From Oxytricha trifallax (lineage: Eukaryota > Ciliophora > Spirotrichea > Sporadotrichida > Oxytrichidae), in NCBI GenBank assembly GCA_000711775.1, contig ARYC01000257.1, forward strand, positions 1-64,000: 64,000 nt of DNA, read 5' to 3'. Positions 11,034-22,849 of this stretch are shown piece by piece; the first letter of the stretch is position 1, and every line of letters starts with the position of its first letter. The translations under genes and the position numbers were made by a program. The notes below the pieces were generated by a model. The model ran no database searches. It had not been told where the DNA came from and was given only the letters and a program-made list of their open reading frames with translations.

Positions 11034-11431
11034 TCCATAAATTTTATGAAGGAATAAAATTTAATGGTATATTTTTTATTTAATTAATTTTATAATAGAA
11101 TTAAAAAAGATATTATTTCTACAATATGAAAAAAATGTGTCATTTAAAACCCAATATTTTTTTTGTATAAAATAATATATTGTTACAAACAATTTTAGTT
11201 TATATTTTACATTTTTCATCAGAACGAGCTCGCCCAAGAATCTTAAATATTCTCCACTTTCCATAAAATATTCTATTTTATACTTTAAAAATTTTATCCT
11301 CAATCTCTATCGGTCCCCTTCATGACATCTCAATATCATGACCTTATTAGTAAAAAAATACAATGAAAATTTCAAAATTTACCTTATCAAAGTAGTCATA
11401 AGATGATATGTTTCCTAATTCCGTCATCATA
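11034..11431. other. AT-rich stretch, nothing recognised
   Basis: AT-rich sequence between the palindrome and the next TBE end. The only open frame (minus, 11076-11303) is low-complexity Lys/Ile/Asn/Phe and shows no motif. Confidence 0.5.
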
Positions 11432-11639
11432 AAAAACCTCAAAACCCCATAATGAGTTTTATATGTGCTTTTATTTGTTGAGAATTATTTAGGGGTTAGG
11501 GCTATTGATAAGTTCTAATGTGAAATTTATAGAAAATGTATTTCATTTAATCACTAAAAATACACTTTTGAATCGTGTGTTAGAGGTCTGAAGTTTATCT
11601 TACTTAACTATAATTCTATCTTCTCTATTGCTATGTCTG

Positions 11640-12987
11640 ATCTTGAGATTAGTTTTATTATTAATGACTCTGCCATTTGTTTCATTAATTTTGAGATTCT
11701 AGTTTTGTCAATAAATTACTTTATTCTTTATTTTGCGTCCTTTTCACACCTTGTAGAGTGTAATCGTTACGAGGCATATTGCAATCTATTATTATTGCTG
11801 CTAGGTCCCGCACATCCCACTAAAAGTCACCATCTTTCCAGCCACCTCTTTCTGGATAATATTCTGAAGTTCTCAATACAGTTCCAAGCATTGATAATTC
11901 CACTTTTAAAGTTCTATTGAAATCGATATTTACTACTCTTAAAGGTGAGAAATTTATCATTATATTCTCAGGCTTCAGTTCTTTGTGAGCAAAGGCTAGC
12001 TTGTGTAGCTTTTTTATACCTTGTACTATTTAAGTTGCTACTAAAGCAAGCGAATTTTGATTCCTTTGATCTGTAATGAAATCTCTAAGAGTCATTTTAA
12101 AATGAGTGATTCATAAAGCAACATGATTCTTATCAAGGAGATAATCATCTAGCTTGATTAAGTAGCTAAACTCTTTAAACTTTGCTTAAGTGAGTCCTTG
12201 ATACTCATTAGTAATCACCATCTAATATTAATCATCACTTGAGAGATATTTGAAGGGGTTTGCCTGATATGCGTATAGATGATCATACTTTCATAACAAA
12301 GGAGTCTTCTAATATAAGATAGCTTTAGAGTAAAGTGTCTAGATCAATTTAGCCAAGAACAGGAATTTTTTATATTAAATTTTAATCATAATCTTTGTGT
12401 CTCAGAAGCTAGTAGATTGCGCGATTTCCTTACACATAGCGATTCACTTGCTTATTTGAGCTCAAACATTTCGAAAATTCTCGAGCTTTTCATTTGTAGA
12501 GTAGCTTCAATTCATTATCATGTTTTTCAATCTCTAATTCTTTCTTATGAGCTTTCAAAAGATACTTCCTTAGATCTCTTGTATGGGCATACTGCTTATG
12601 GCACTCAAAGCAATCATAATTTCCATAAATTTTATCGTGCTATAAGTATACAATTGGCTTGGCTTCTATATGCTCCTTCATATGCCTAAAGTAACTTGAT
12701 TTATGAGAGAATTCTCTCTCACACTACTCACAAAAGAATACTTCTACTTCTACAGTTTATATAGGAATCACATTAATATGTTTCTCTTCCTCTATGTCTC
12801 TCACACACTTTTTGCCATTAATTTTATATTATTAATTTCTAATTTAATAACAGAGACTTTAAGTGATACCGCTGAAGGCACTTTATGAGAGTTCATATCA
12901 CAGCTATCACACATTATACTGCTGCAAAAGGTAAGTTTCATTTAGTTTTTAAGGGAGCTGTTGTTTTTCTTAAAATGTTACGCTCAT
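11640..12987 (-). pseudogene. 57K zinc-finger/kinase relic of TBE D
   Basis: Reads leftward from ATG at 12987 and is frameshifted within the first ten codons. A zinc-finger region is recognisable around 12580-12720. A kinase C-lobe piece with a W-D-x-x-x-L-A-A-I-I-I pattern lies near 11780-11830, and the DLKPEN region near 11970. Many indels; a decayed copy. Confidence 0.7.
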
Positions 12988-13427
12988 GTTTAAATTTGAA
13001 TTTAAAATGATAAAACTGCCTTTATAACTCAGAGCTAATATGAGAGCCTTGCATGCCCAAAGGTTTCAAGAGAATATTATAGAGTATTAGAGAAGAAAAA
13101 TGGGAGCAATGAGACAATTCAAGTCTAAATATAGTTGAGAAAGTACCCATTTTTACTATCAATAATAAGTTTATTATAGCACGTACCGATTTAGGAGGTA
13201 CACCTAATTGAGTATGTACTGATTTAAATTTAAAAACATGGAACTACAACAGTAGAAATTGATATCAACCTCTAAAGTTTGAAATCAGTTCTCAAAACTT
13301 TTTCCATATCCTTCTTAGAGGTTGACCTCCTATAAGATTCCCATATTAAATAGTAAGTTGCACAGAGGTAAATAATTTAAATCAATAAACTTAAATTTGA
13401 ATATCATTTATTAGATCTGAAAAAGAG

Positions 13428-14117
13428 ATGGAGTCAATGAATGATGCAATGAAAAGAGTGCAAGCACAAGAATAGTTTCAAAGATTTAGAAATAAGGAGG
13501 ACTTACACCGCTATTCCTAGTGCAGCAAGGTAAGGAACTCATTGTAACTAATCTTAATTATGTAGTTGGTTTGTTCCTGCCAACGATGGAAGGCACTAAA
13601 ATTTCATTTCTAAGAGCAATACTCTGCGAAGAGAAGAAAGTATTGAAAACTAAGGATGTAAAGTTTGCAGAGATTCCTAACTATCCAGAAATCTCAGTGA
13701 CTAACATATACGACGAACGCTATGAATGACCCAGAGGTTTCGAAGTACCTACCGACTAAGAAGCAGTTGTCTAAAAAACTACCTGAAAGAAATTATTTCT
13801 TTGGTATTCTTGCAACAATCAAAGGTGATTACTTGAAAGAAATTATTCAAGAATCTCATAAAACGTGGTACAGCATCTCTCCAGAAGTCAAGAGCAAACA
13901 AGGTTTCAAGATAAGTGAGAGCAGGCTGTCAGAGCTTCAGAAGCAACCTTATATATCAAGTAAAAGTTTAGTTTAGCTATTTAGGAAAATTTGGTACTAT
14001 AGCTTCTTGAAGAAGGAATAGAGCAATCTTCACAGAGAACGAAAGTCACAGACTAAATATGAAGTCACTAAGAAACTTTATTCAAATTTTGATAAGATAA
14101 AAATATAGGTAAATTGA
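13428..14117 (+). pseudogene. 22K relic of TBE D
   Basis: ATG at 13428 (MESMNDAMKRVQAQEQFQRF), first intron GTAAGG to TATGTAG at about 13529-13565, then VGLFLPTMEGTKISFL. One extra base near 13712 (GACGAACGC against GATGATGC in relatives) shifts the frame. The rest continues as SKYLPTKKQLSKKLPERN to about 14117. Confidence 0.75.
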
Positions 14118-14415
14118 GAAATAATCAAAAATTTAATATTGAAAAAGTTAGTCATAAGTCCTCAGTAGTTCGAATATAAGTGAAAGCATGTATTTGAAGT
14201 AACGAAAGTGAGCAGTAAATGCAGTAATACAACCACTTAATGAGCACCAAATCGATTTCTTTGATTTTAAACACTAATCTGATGCTTCAATTCAATAAGT
14301 AGACAACTCCAATTCGCACTTGGTGTCAATGATAGTAGCAACTAGAGTGATAGTGCGATGAGAGTGGATAATTGTGGTAGGAATAAGAGTTGAGAGTGTG
14401 GAATCGACTTTTAAT

Positions 14416-14926
14416 AAAAACCCCACAACCCCTTACTGAGATTTATAAGTGCTTTGATTTGTATGGTATAGTTGAGGCCTTATAGGGGTTTGTAGAGAAA
14501 TTAAGCCAATTTCTAAAATGAGAAATAGAAATTAGCAAAATTTAGGTCTATTTATGATGAGTAAAATTTATATTTTTTGCCTAAGCTTAGGTATAGTACG
14601 AGTAGTAATATAGACTAAATCAAATCAGTTGCTAAATTATACAGCTATTGCAAAGTTTTTACACATAATTGCCTCAACTGTTAGGTGTGTCACAGCATGT
14701 TAGCTGTTTAGCATTTTAATTCTGGTACTAAACGACATCCAGCAATAAAATAAAAGTTTACCCAGACCCATACTGACTACCTCTGTGACTCTAAGACTTT
14801 AAAGTACTGGGCACATTTTCCTCTTGACTACGAGCTGTAATGATTCATTGTAAGTTCCCTGACATGTGCATCTCTCCTTAGACTATAGCCAATATTTATA
14901 GAAGAAATGGTATCCATTTCAAGACT
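14416..14926 (+). pseudogene. TBE E fragment: terminus and 42K transposase N-terminus
   Basis: The TBE end begins at 14416 (AAAACCCCACAACCCC) after AAT at 14413-14415. The transposase starts at ATG 14518 and runs about 135 codons, through a segment where TTTTAATTCTGGTACTAAACGACATCC shows the ancestral reading that has become TGA in other group A copies. It is cut at 14926 by element F. Confidence 0.75.
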
Positions 14927-15064
14927 CAAAACCCCAAAACCCTTTCAGTAGTTTGATTGAGTTTTTGATTGATAAAAGTAGACTATTAGTGCATACTTTA
15001 TTAGGGTTTTAATAGGGTTTATGTAGGGGTTTAATGTTTAAATATAAGTAATTTAAGTGAGTAT

Positions 15065-16112
15065 ATGCGAGTTTTGGGGTCAGTTTATGACAGTGATTAT
15101 TTAGATTTATTATTTAAGTTGGATATGGATGTGATAAATATAGTGAATAACTCAAGCCTGTTCTGAATTATACATCTATTGCAAGGCTACTCCACAAATC
15201 TCCTGCAACTGTGAGGTCTCATTGTCTATTAGCATTGAATTTAAAGAGACAGCAGCTTAATTCTAAGCCGAAAAGACCTCTAAAATTTTAGCAGTATCAT
15301 ATCGATTATCTAATTAATGATAAAACTCTTAAATACTGGGCTCATTTCTCTCTATCCTAGAGGGCTGTGATGTTTCATCGCCAATTTCCTGAGCTTCACA
15401 TATCTGCTTAATCGATAGCTAACATATATAAAAAGAACGGAATATCTTACAAGACAGTCAATAGCATTAAGAGAGTGATTGACTTTAATGTTCCATATTA
15501 TAAGAATAATTTAAATTATATATTCGATTAAATGCAGAGGTCTTAAGAGCATAATATAAAGTTCATACACGCTGATGAGGCAGTATTTACATTCAATACC
15601 TTTATATCAAGGTCTTGGTACAAGAGGTATAGTAATATAGAAGTTTATGACTAAAAGGTTAAGGTGTAAACTCATGCTATTCTTGGTAGAATAAGTGAAG
15701 ATAGTGGCCTCGAGACTTATGTTATTCAACCTCGTTCTATAAAGACTGAATAATATATTAGTTCTTGCAATAACTCAGAGATAAGTACGCGGACTAAGAG
15801 ATTATTCTATCCGTTAATAACTTGTCAGTTCATAAAACAAAAGACTCAAGCAAGGAATATGAAAGGCTAAATATAACACCTGCAATTAATGTTCCTTACA
15901 GCCCTTAGTTCAATGGAATTGAATTATATTGGGGATTATTGAAAGGTCATTATAAAAAATTGCTGCTCTACCATCTGATGCATGATTTAAAAATAGATAC
16001 AGTCGACTTTATTAAGAGTGCTGCTAAAAGAGTCAGCGATAAGAAAGCTAAAGTATGCGCAAGAGAAGGGAGATTTTGTGTATATAAATAAGTATTAGAT
16101 TTAAGCGAATGA
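15065..16112 (+). pseudogene. 42K transposase of TBE F, frameshifted
   Basis: Starts at ATG 15065 (MRVLGSVYDS). Compared with the homologue at 56397 one base is missing in TTGGATATGG near 15116, which leads to a TGA. Downstream the DDE segments remain: HADEA near 15570, a disrupted second Asp segment near 15815 (losses around 15760-15780), and NGIELYWG near 15915. Stop TGA 16110-16112 converges with the 22K stop. Confidence 0.75.
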
Positions 16113-16118
16113 ATAAGC

Positions 16119-16905
16119 TCACATATTAAATTTGCCCGAAAAGAGATTTGGCTTATCTTTTTTTCTTCCTCTTAAGGCTTGCTTGGGCCCATGTTTCTTC
16201 TCTAAGTGCCAGCCCCTGCATCTATGTTCATATCGTCTGGCTTTTAGAAATCTTTGAAGAGTCTCTTACTCAATTCATGCTTTACTTGAGACTTTCTCTC
16301 TCTGTTTAATTTGCGGCGCTCTTTCATCAAGTATATAGCAGTACCAGGTTTTTCTATAAAGTTAGAAGACTAAGCTTACTTGAGATGAAAGGATGCTTTT
16401 GAAGTTCCTACAGCAGGTATAACTTATTTTAATACCTTGCTTCTCTTTTTCTTCAAGAGAGATGCTGTAGCATTTCTTATGAGCTTCTTAAATAACTTCA
16501 TTTAAGTACTCAGGTTTCAGAGTTGCAAGAACACCAAAGAAGAAGTTTCTCTCTGGCAACTTATTAGAGAGTTGCAGCTTTGATGGAAGATAGAGAGCAA
16601 CATCTGGATCACTCATAGCATCACCATAAAGATTTGTTAAAGAGATTTAAGGGTAGTTAGGTATTTCTATCATCCTAATTTCATTAGACTTAAAAGCTTT
16701 TTTCTCTTCACTTAGTAAGGCTTTTAAGAATGAGATTTAGTCCCTCCTAAGTTGGCAAGAAGAGTCCAACTATAAAAATTGTATTGATTATACATGCAAA
16801 CTTACCTTGTTATACCAAGTATCTGTAGAGGTTCTCTTTACTTCTGAATTTACCTATTAAATCTTGAGATTATATCCTCTTCATTGCATCATTCATGGAT
16901 TCCAT
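16119..16905 (-). pseudogene. 22K ORF of TBE F, frameshifted
   Basis: Start at 16905, stop TGA at 16119-16121. Group B version of the 22K family, with LSNKLPERNFFFGVLAT near 16540. A one-base loss near 16735-16745 (ACTAAATCTC against ACTAAAATCTC at 29640) breaks the frame shortly after intron 1. Confidence 0.75.
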
Positions 16906-17099
16906 CTTACTTCCAGTTTCTATAAATGTTTATGAAATTTAAAATTATAGATATCCATTCTAAACTTACTAAAAATTTACTACTAAATAGAGAGATCCAA
17001 CTGGAGGTCAACCTGAAAAAGATAGTTAGCGAAAGATGGAAAAACTTTCTCCAAGTTTCAAAATTTTACTTCCATTTTTATCAAACTTTCTCCATTAAA

Positions 17100-17290
17100 T
17101 TGCTCCTAATAATAATTAATTTAATTAGGTGGTGCTCCTAATTTATTTATAACTTAATTAGGTGGTTATATTAAAGTTCAAAATCATATTAGGAGGTACA
17201 TTAAAAAAATTAAATTTTAAAACCTCCCCTCCTAAATATACAAGAACAGCTTTAGGAGCACCACCAAACTTCACAAAACACATTTAGGTG
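17100..17290. repeat. AGGTGGTGCTCCT-rich spacer of group B TBEs
   Basis: The spacer between 22K and 57K carries repeated AATTAGGTGGT / GCTCCTAAT / TTAGGAGGTAC units. The same occurs at 30010-30210 and 59400-59580. This is the position of the GGTACC repeats of group A, but with unrelated sequence. Confidence 0.55.
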
Positions 17291-17470
17291 CATTTTAATG
17301 AATAAAATGGATGAATTAGTAAATAAATTATCACTAAATTTAAGAAATATAAAACTAATGTCTCGTACTCTGTTCTCACTAAACCTCTTTAAACCTTTTA
17401 GGATATGCTTTTACTGTTGTTTAAAGGTAGAATTTAAATAGCTTGTATAATTATTAATAGTTATTATAAA

Positions 17471-18917
17471 ATGAGCGGTAACTTACTTAGAAAAGCGGCA
17501 TTGCTTGGCATTAGCCAGCAAAAACTTTCTTTCATGAATCAAAAGAAAATTGAGACTTGCGATGCCTCTACCTAGTACGAACCTGAAATTTTCTAACTTT
17601 AGGTATCAGACTTTGAATAGCAATTCAGTTGTTAAATAGAAATGCAGAGCTAAGAAATTTAATGCGAAGTTCCAATGAAAATGGTTGAAGAGGAGGAAGA
17701 GAAAAAAGAAATAAAAGCATTACATTTATGTGAGGAGTGCGAGAAGAACTTCACTTATAAATCTGCTCTTAAGCGTCATATCTTAGAGCAGCATTCTAAC
17801 AAGCCCAAGCTCTATCTTAAGCATGATAAGATAGATGGAAAATATTTCTGCCCTTACTGCAATAAGTAATACAATCATTCAAGGGATCTAAAAGTTCATC
17901 TATAAAACCATCATGGCAAGAAGTTTGAAGTAATAGATCCAGAGACTGGTGAGGTCTTCCTTTAAAAAAGAAAGCCAAGAGACCCTTTAGAAACTTTGGA
18001 ACAAAGAGTAAAGAAAGAAAATAAACTTATTAAAGCAGTAAGAAACCTCCCAGCCTCAGAGATAGTAAAAATCACTCTTAAGATGCATGCACTTAAACTT
18101 CCAATATTGAATATAATTGACCTTAAAGAGTGTAAAGAAAGTTATCTTATCCTTGAGGATAAATTTGAGAAGAAAGTCATAACAGATAAGTAGTTCGCAT
18201 ACAAGATATATCCGTTCAACTACTTCAAATGCGATGACAAGTATCAAATGGAATTCGTAAATGAATACCAAGCACTTACGAAGTCAAGAGATAGACAGTG
18301 CAGATTTATAATAAAGCTCGATGCTATTCTGCTTGCTCAAGAACATGTAGCTTTTCGTCTTCCTCTATACTAAATGACATTAAGAGACTACATTAAAGAT
18401 TAAAGGATACCAAAGTAGTTACCTCTTATTCTTACAAATGTTAGCAAAGGCATTGATGAGCTGCACACTCTTGGATATGTTCATAGAGATTTGAAGCCTG
18501 AGAATATATGCTTAACTTTTCACCTCTCAGAGTAGTAATAATAGATTTTAATAGATCATAGAGAGTTGAAGCTTCAGGACTTGGCAACGTGTATGGTACT
18601 CCTGGATACTTTCCAGAAAGAGAGGACTGGAGAGATGGTGATATTAAGTGGGATATATGGTCTCTAGCAGCAATAATTTGTGAATGCGATATGGCAAGAA
18701 ATGATTACTATAGTGCAAAAGAGAGAAAGATTCAAAACAGAGAATACAGCAATATCTAGACTAGAATAAGATAAAAGGTAGAATGAAAGATATGGCTGAG
18801 TAGATAATTATTAACCCTAATCACAGAGCTGACCATACAATAGACTAAATTGTAAGCTGGATAGGAGAAATAAAGTTTAGAAAGCTACCTCATGATGGCA
18901 AAGTACTGTTTGAGTGA
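17471..18917 (+). pseudogene. 57K zinc-finger/kinase protein of TBE F
   Basis: ATG 17471 (MSGNLLRKAALLGISQQKL). Residues about 80-130 hold two C2H2 fingers: CEECEKNFTYKSALKRH, and CPYCNKQYNHSRDLKVH with its His pair. A kinase-like domain follows, with HRDLKPEN near 18483-18510 and IIDFNRS in place of DFG. A one-base loss (ATATGC against ATAATGC in the copy at 60785) shifts the frame between these motifs, and a second disturbance lies near 18720-18790. Stop TGA 18915-18917. Confidence 0.8.
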
Positions 18918-19078
18918 ATAATAAAAATAAAACACTTGTATAACACACTTATTTACATTACACTATAACACTAAACCCCTACATAAACCCTATTAAAACC
19001 CTAATAAAGTATGCACTAATAGTCTACTTTTATCAATCAAAAACTCAATCAAACTACTGAAAGGGTTTTGGGGTTTTG

Positions 19079-19125
19079 AATACCCGACAAATCAAAGCAC
19101 TTATAAATTTCACCCTGCAATTAAC
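19079..19125 (-). mobile_element. Fragment of a TBE end
   Basis: TACCCGACAAATCAAAGCAC followed by TTATAAATTTCACC matches the subterminal part of group A TBE ends (compare 3625-3660) but lacks the C4A4 tip. Probably the leftover far end of element E after rearrangement. Confidence 0.55.
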
Positions 19126-20765
19126 TTTCTAATTAAATAATTATAAGTAACATTAAAGCTTTACAATTGTTGCAATGTTTTATTAATTTCAATTAGTCTT
19201 TATCAAAATCTTACCTATTTAAAAGATTAAGCAGCATATTTTTATAATTTCATCATTAATATATCTAATTTTTTTAACTTCAATAATCGTTTCTAAATTG
19301 GCTTATTTTTCTCCAAAAATTACAATAAAACCTCAACAATATAAAAAATTAAATTATATAAAATATTTAATTTAATATTTTTATGATTTTGATCTGCTTT
19401 TTAAATGGTTACTTTTATTTTTTAAAAGTAAAATAATTTTCAGTAAAAGTGATTAGTAAATCTATATGTATAATTTTAATCATAATTTTTATAATCGACT
19501 ATACTATTTTATTAATAATAAACTAGTTTAAATATTAAACATTATTATTACTTTAAATTTTTTGAAAATATGTTTTATTTGAATTTTTATATCTATTCTT
19601 GTTTTTTTTTTATATTATGGAATTACTTGACTAAATATATAATTAATATATTTGTTTTAATTCGTTGAAAAAGAAGTATCCATTAAATAAATATATTTAA
19701 TTATTTAGTTATTATAACCATACATACCTTAATATTGATTAAATAGTTTTTTGAAGAAATTGGAAATTTTATTTATAGTTTTTCTTCTTAAACTCTATGA
19801 AATTTTAGATAAAAACCAAAATATATATTTTTTAATTTTTGAGATACGATAAAATAAACTTTTAGGGATTATCCTGTCTTATGAATTTTTCTTTTAAAAA
19901 ACACTTATTTCTTAGATTTATATTGCAAAAAACTAGAAACGAATTTTGCTATTTCCAAGTAAAAGTGATAAGATTTAGTTTATGATATAATTTGAAATCT
20001 ATCTATTTGCCCCTCAAATATCACACTCTCTATTAATATGATTTCTTATTAATTTTACTTTTTTTAATCAATATTCACTTTCTCATTTAGTTAACAATTT
20101 TAAAGAGTGTTTTCTCCTAAATAGACAGTTAAGTCTTAAAAAATAATATTAAAAAAATATATGCCTAAAATTCATTAGAATTACAATTATATTTACAGTT
20201 CAGGAAACACTTCCTCGAGTCCAGAAAACCTCCCAAATTTATGACTAAAAATTCAAGTAAATGTGAAATTAAAAAAAGAATAAATAAAACAGGCAAAGCT
20301 TATTTTTATTTAATAATTTATCTTAGACTCTGACAAAGCTTAATTTAATCATATGATAAATAAAAAAATAACAATATTTAGACCATTAAAATGAATTCTA
20401 AAATTTTAAATTGTTAAGTAATAAAAAATAAATATATATTATTAAATAAATTAATGAAATAAATTATTTTATTCAATATTAGCATTTTTTAACTTATCTT
20501 GATTTAATGATTAAATAATTTATATTAATACAAATATATATTTTATATTTTTAACGAGATTTTATTTTATAATCAAAATCCTAATTAAAATAAATTAATA
20601 TTTTATTAATAAGTAATAAAAAAATATAAACTTTATTAAATTTAGGATCAATTTATTATAAAAATTAAACAAAACAAATATGTTTTTGATGATCAATGAG
20701 TTATACTCAAAATTAAATATTTATCAATTCACTGTTTAATACTAAAATCAAATCATCAATTTTAG
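19126..20765. other. AT-rich non-coding DNA
   Basis: Very AT-rich, no open frame above background in the ciliate code, no long inverted repeat noticed. Typical of germline-limited DNA. Confidence 0.55.
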
Positions 20766-21365
20766 TCGTGATGTAGACGCATCTGAAGTGAGTTGACGTG
20801 GCAAGTCGTGAACTAGAAAAACTCCAAAAAATCACCTCGCCCCCCATTCCACATCTCCCTGTATCAAGATGCCTACGAGATAAGAGCCTAGCTATTGACT
20901 AGGAGTATCTCCTGCAGAGCTCGCAGAGATCTGCTTCCTGTAAACAATTAAAGGGGAATCTGGAGAAATCGCTTACCAGGTTCCACCGCTGCTGAGATAG
21001 TAGTCTCTGTCCTTTCGCTGTAGTAGCCTCATTAACCTGACCTTGTGTGGGAGGAAAATCATTATCGTTGGCTTCTATGGTTCTCATCTTCTCACTTTTG
21101 AAGGATGTGAACCACCTTTATCCAGCTCCCTTTTACCTAGGAAGCTGAACTCACGCCAGGTAGCTCATCTAATGCAGGGAAATCCTTAGCGTGCAAACGA
21201 CTCGAGGAGTCTAGGATCTGACAGATTGAACCCCGCCGACTAGCCCCTAATGCGGTGAACCCAGCAACCCCCTGCCTACCCTCAGCAGGCCTTAGTGTAG
21301 TAGAAAGCTCTATTAGAAAGTCTCCAGCCTCGTGCCCCTGTGGGTCACCCTATCCTTATAACTTT
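20766..21365 (-). pseudogene. GC-rich coding-like island of unknown origin
   Basis: About 600 bp with strikingly higher GC than its surroundings, edges sharp on both sides. On the minus strand an open frame runs from about 21360 to a TGA near 21092 (it includes CQILDSSSRLHAKDFPALDE). Four bases later ATG 21087 opens a second frame (MRTIEANDNDFPPTQ). That frame continues to about 20740 in the ciliate code and contains a perfect-looking 39 bp GTAAGC...TTACAG intron at 20938-20976, whose removal keeps the frame. No family recognised. It may be a displaced exon or MDS, or a fragment of another mobile element. Confidence 0.45.
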
Positions 21366-21599
21366 CTAATTTAATACTCAAATATGTTTTTAGTTAAGTT
21401 GAAAATAGAATTTAATAAAAGAAAATATGATAATATTTAAAGGCAAAATGAGAGTATTGCCAGATTTTATTATTTATTAATCTAAAATTTCAATTGATTT
21501 TATATAAAATTAATAAATACAAATTTAAATTGACAATTAAGTGTTATAGTCTCAATAAATTTGAATGTAGAGCAAAGTTAAATCTTGAATTCAGTTTTT

Positions 21600-21930
21600 T
21601 CATGCAAGAGACCTTAAAGTTTTCACCTAAAGAAAAGGCACAATTAGAATTTTGCCCTTATTCATGAACCTACTGGAAATAAATTCCTATTAAAAGAAGA
21701 ATAATAATGGGTTAAAGTAATGAGACAACTAAAGCTGAAGAAACCTAATAGAACTTTCTAGTCTCTGAGATTAATAAAATTATGGTAAAAATTAATGACT
21801 TAAATTACTAATATTTAAACATTAAACCACTACATAAACCCTATTAAAACCCTAGTAAAGCATGCATTAATAGTCTAATTTTATCAATCAACAAAATAGA
21901 TCAAACAAACTCAGAGGTTTTGGGGGTTTT
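21600..21930. mobile_element. TBE relic (internal 57K scrap plus terminus)
   Basis: 21610-21790 aligns with the group B 57K region just after the zinc fingers (compare 30790-31010). It jumps directly to a TBE terminus at 21815-21930, with ACATAAACCCTATTAAAACC and a degraded G4T4 tip. A deletion derivative. Confidence 0.7.
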
Positions 21931-22849
21931 AAATGTAAGATATTATTCAGATTTTCAAAGGATTTATTTTTTTTTGAAAAAAATTAACAAATTGAGACAC
22001 AATTTTAATAGTATTTTTTTCGTATTAATCTTCCACCATAAATAAATATTAAATAATAAATAAGATTTTAAAAAATATAATTTTTAATGGTTGAGCCTTA
22101 TATGATTTAATGGAATGTTCCAAATCCAAAACTTATTAAAATTTATTGTTAATAATTATTAAATTTTTATAAAAATTTTATTTTTATAAAAATTTTATTT
22201 TTATATTTTTAAGTATTAACTAATAAAATCAATTAAACTTGCAAAATAATTTTTTATTAACATTTTTAAAAAAATTAAACTTATTATAATTATTAGTTCA
22301 AAATAATTTAATGTATTATTTAATAAAAAAGTATTTTATTTGGATAATAAATAGGACTTATTTCATTAAATATCATTAATTATTATAGACGTTTTAAAAC
22401 AAACTTTCTATTAAATTTTTAAAAATACAAAAATATAAATTCATTTAATAATAATTATTAATTTCCTTAAATTAAGATCAAGTTCCCAAAAAATTTGAAT
22501 ATATTCTTGAATTTATTATTGAAATGATATTTAATATTAAGCTGTTTATTTTTTGTAATATTGAAAATGGGAATTAAATTAGTTACAAAATTATTAATAT
22601 TTTCATTTCTAAACAGATATGATCAAATGAACAATTCAAAATATAGAAGCTCTTCCTCATAATTTTTATATTAAAAAAATAAAAACATAATAATAAAAAT
22701 AATAAAGTAATATTTTTAGAGAATAAATGAATTTTAAATAAATATACTTTTGTGTTTAATGCATATAATTCAATTCTATAAAAAAATTAGAGGTTAATTG
22801 TATGAGCAATTTGATAAAGTATTCACTAGATATTTTGACTGTCTGCATA
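21931..22849. other. AT-rich non-coding DNA
   Basis: No gene, repeat or palindrome recognised; AT-rich throughout. Confidence 0.5.

Larger units (their letters stand above)
11432..14117. mobile_element. Decayed TBE relic (D)
   Basis: The left end at 11432-11510 is a degenerate TBE terminus (CTCAAAACCCCATAATGAG, then AGGGGTTAGGG). A minus-strand 57K relic and a plus-strand 22K relic follow in normal order. The 42K gene and the second terminus are missing; 14118-14412 has no recognised TBE sequence. It lacks the internal MITE of T1/T2. Confidence 0.75.
14927..19078. mobile_element. Almost complete TBE, group B, element F (4.15 kb)
   Basis: Both termini are present: CAAAACCCCAAAACCC with TTTCAGTAG at the left and its inverse at the right. 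The terminal inverted repeat runs about 110 bp, through a block with TTAGGGTTTTAATAGGG. All three ORFs are in standard order: 42K plus, 22K minus, 57K plus. The left flank is ACT and the right flank AAT, so there is no matching target duplication. The right flank (19079-19115) resembles an inverted TBE end, so flanking DNA was rearranged after insertion. Confidence 0.9.

Noticed and set aside
11076-11303. Small membrane protein ORF
   Set aside because: Low-complexity AT-driven frame with no motif and no conservation in the other copies here.
21230-21260. tRNA gene (GGGGTTCAATC resembles a B box)
   Set aside because: No matching A box, acceptor stem or cloverleaf could be formed around it.
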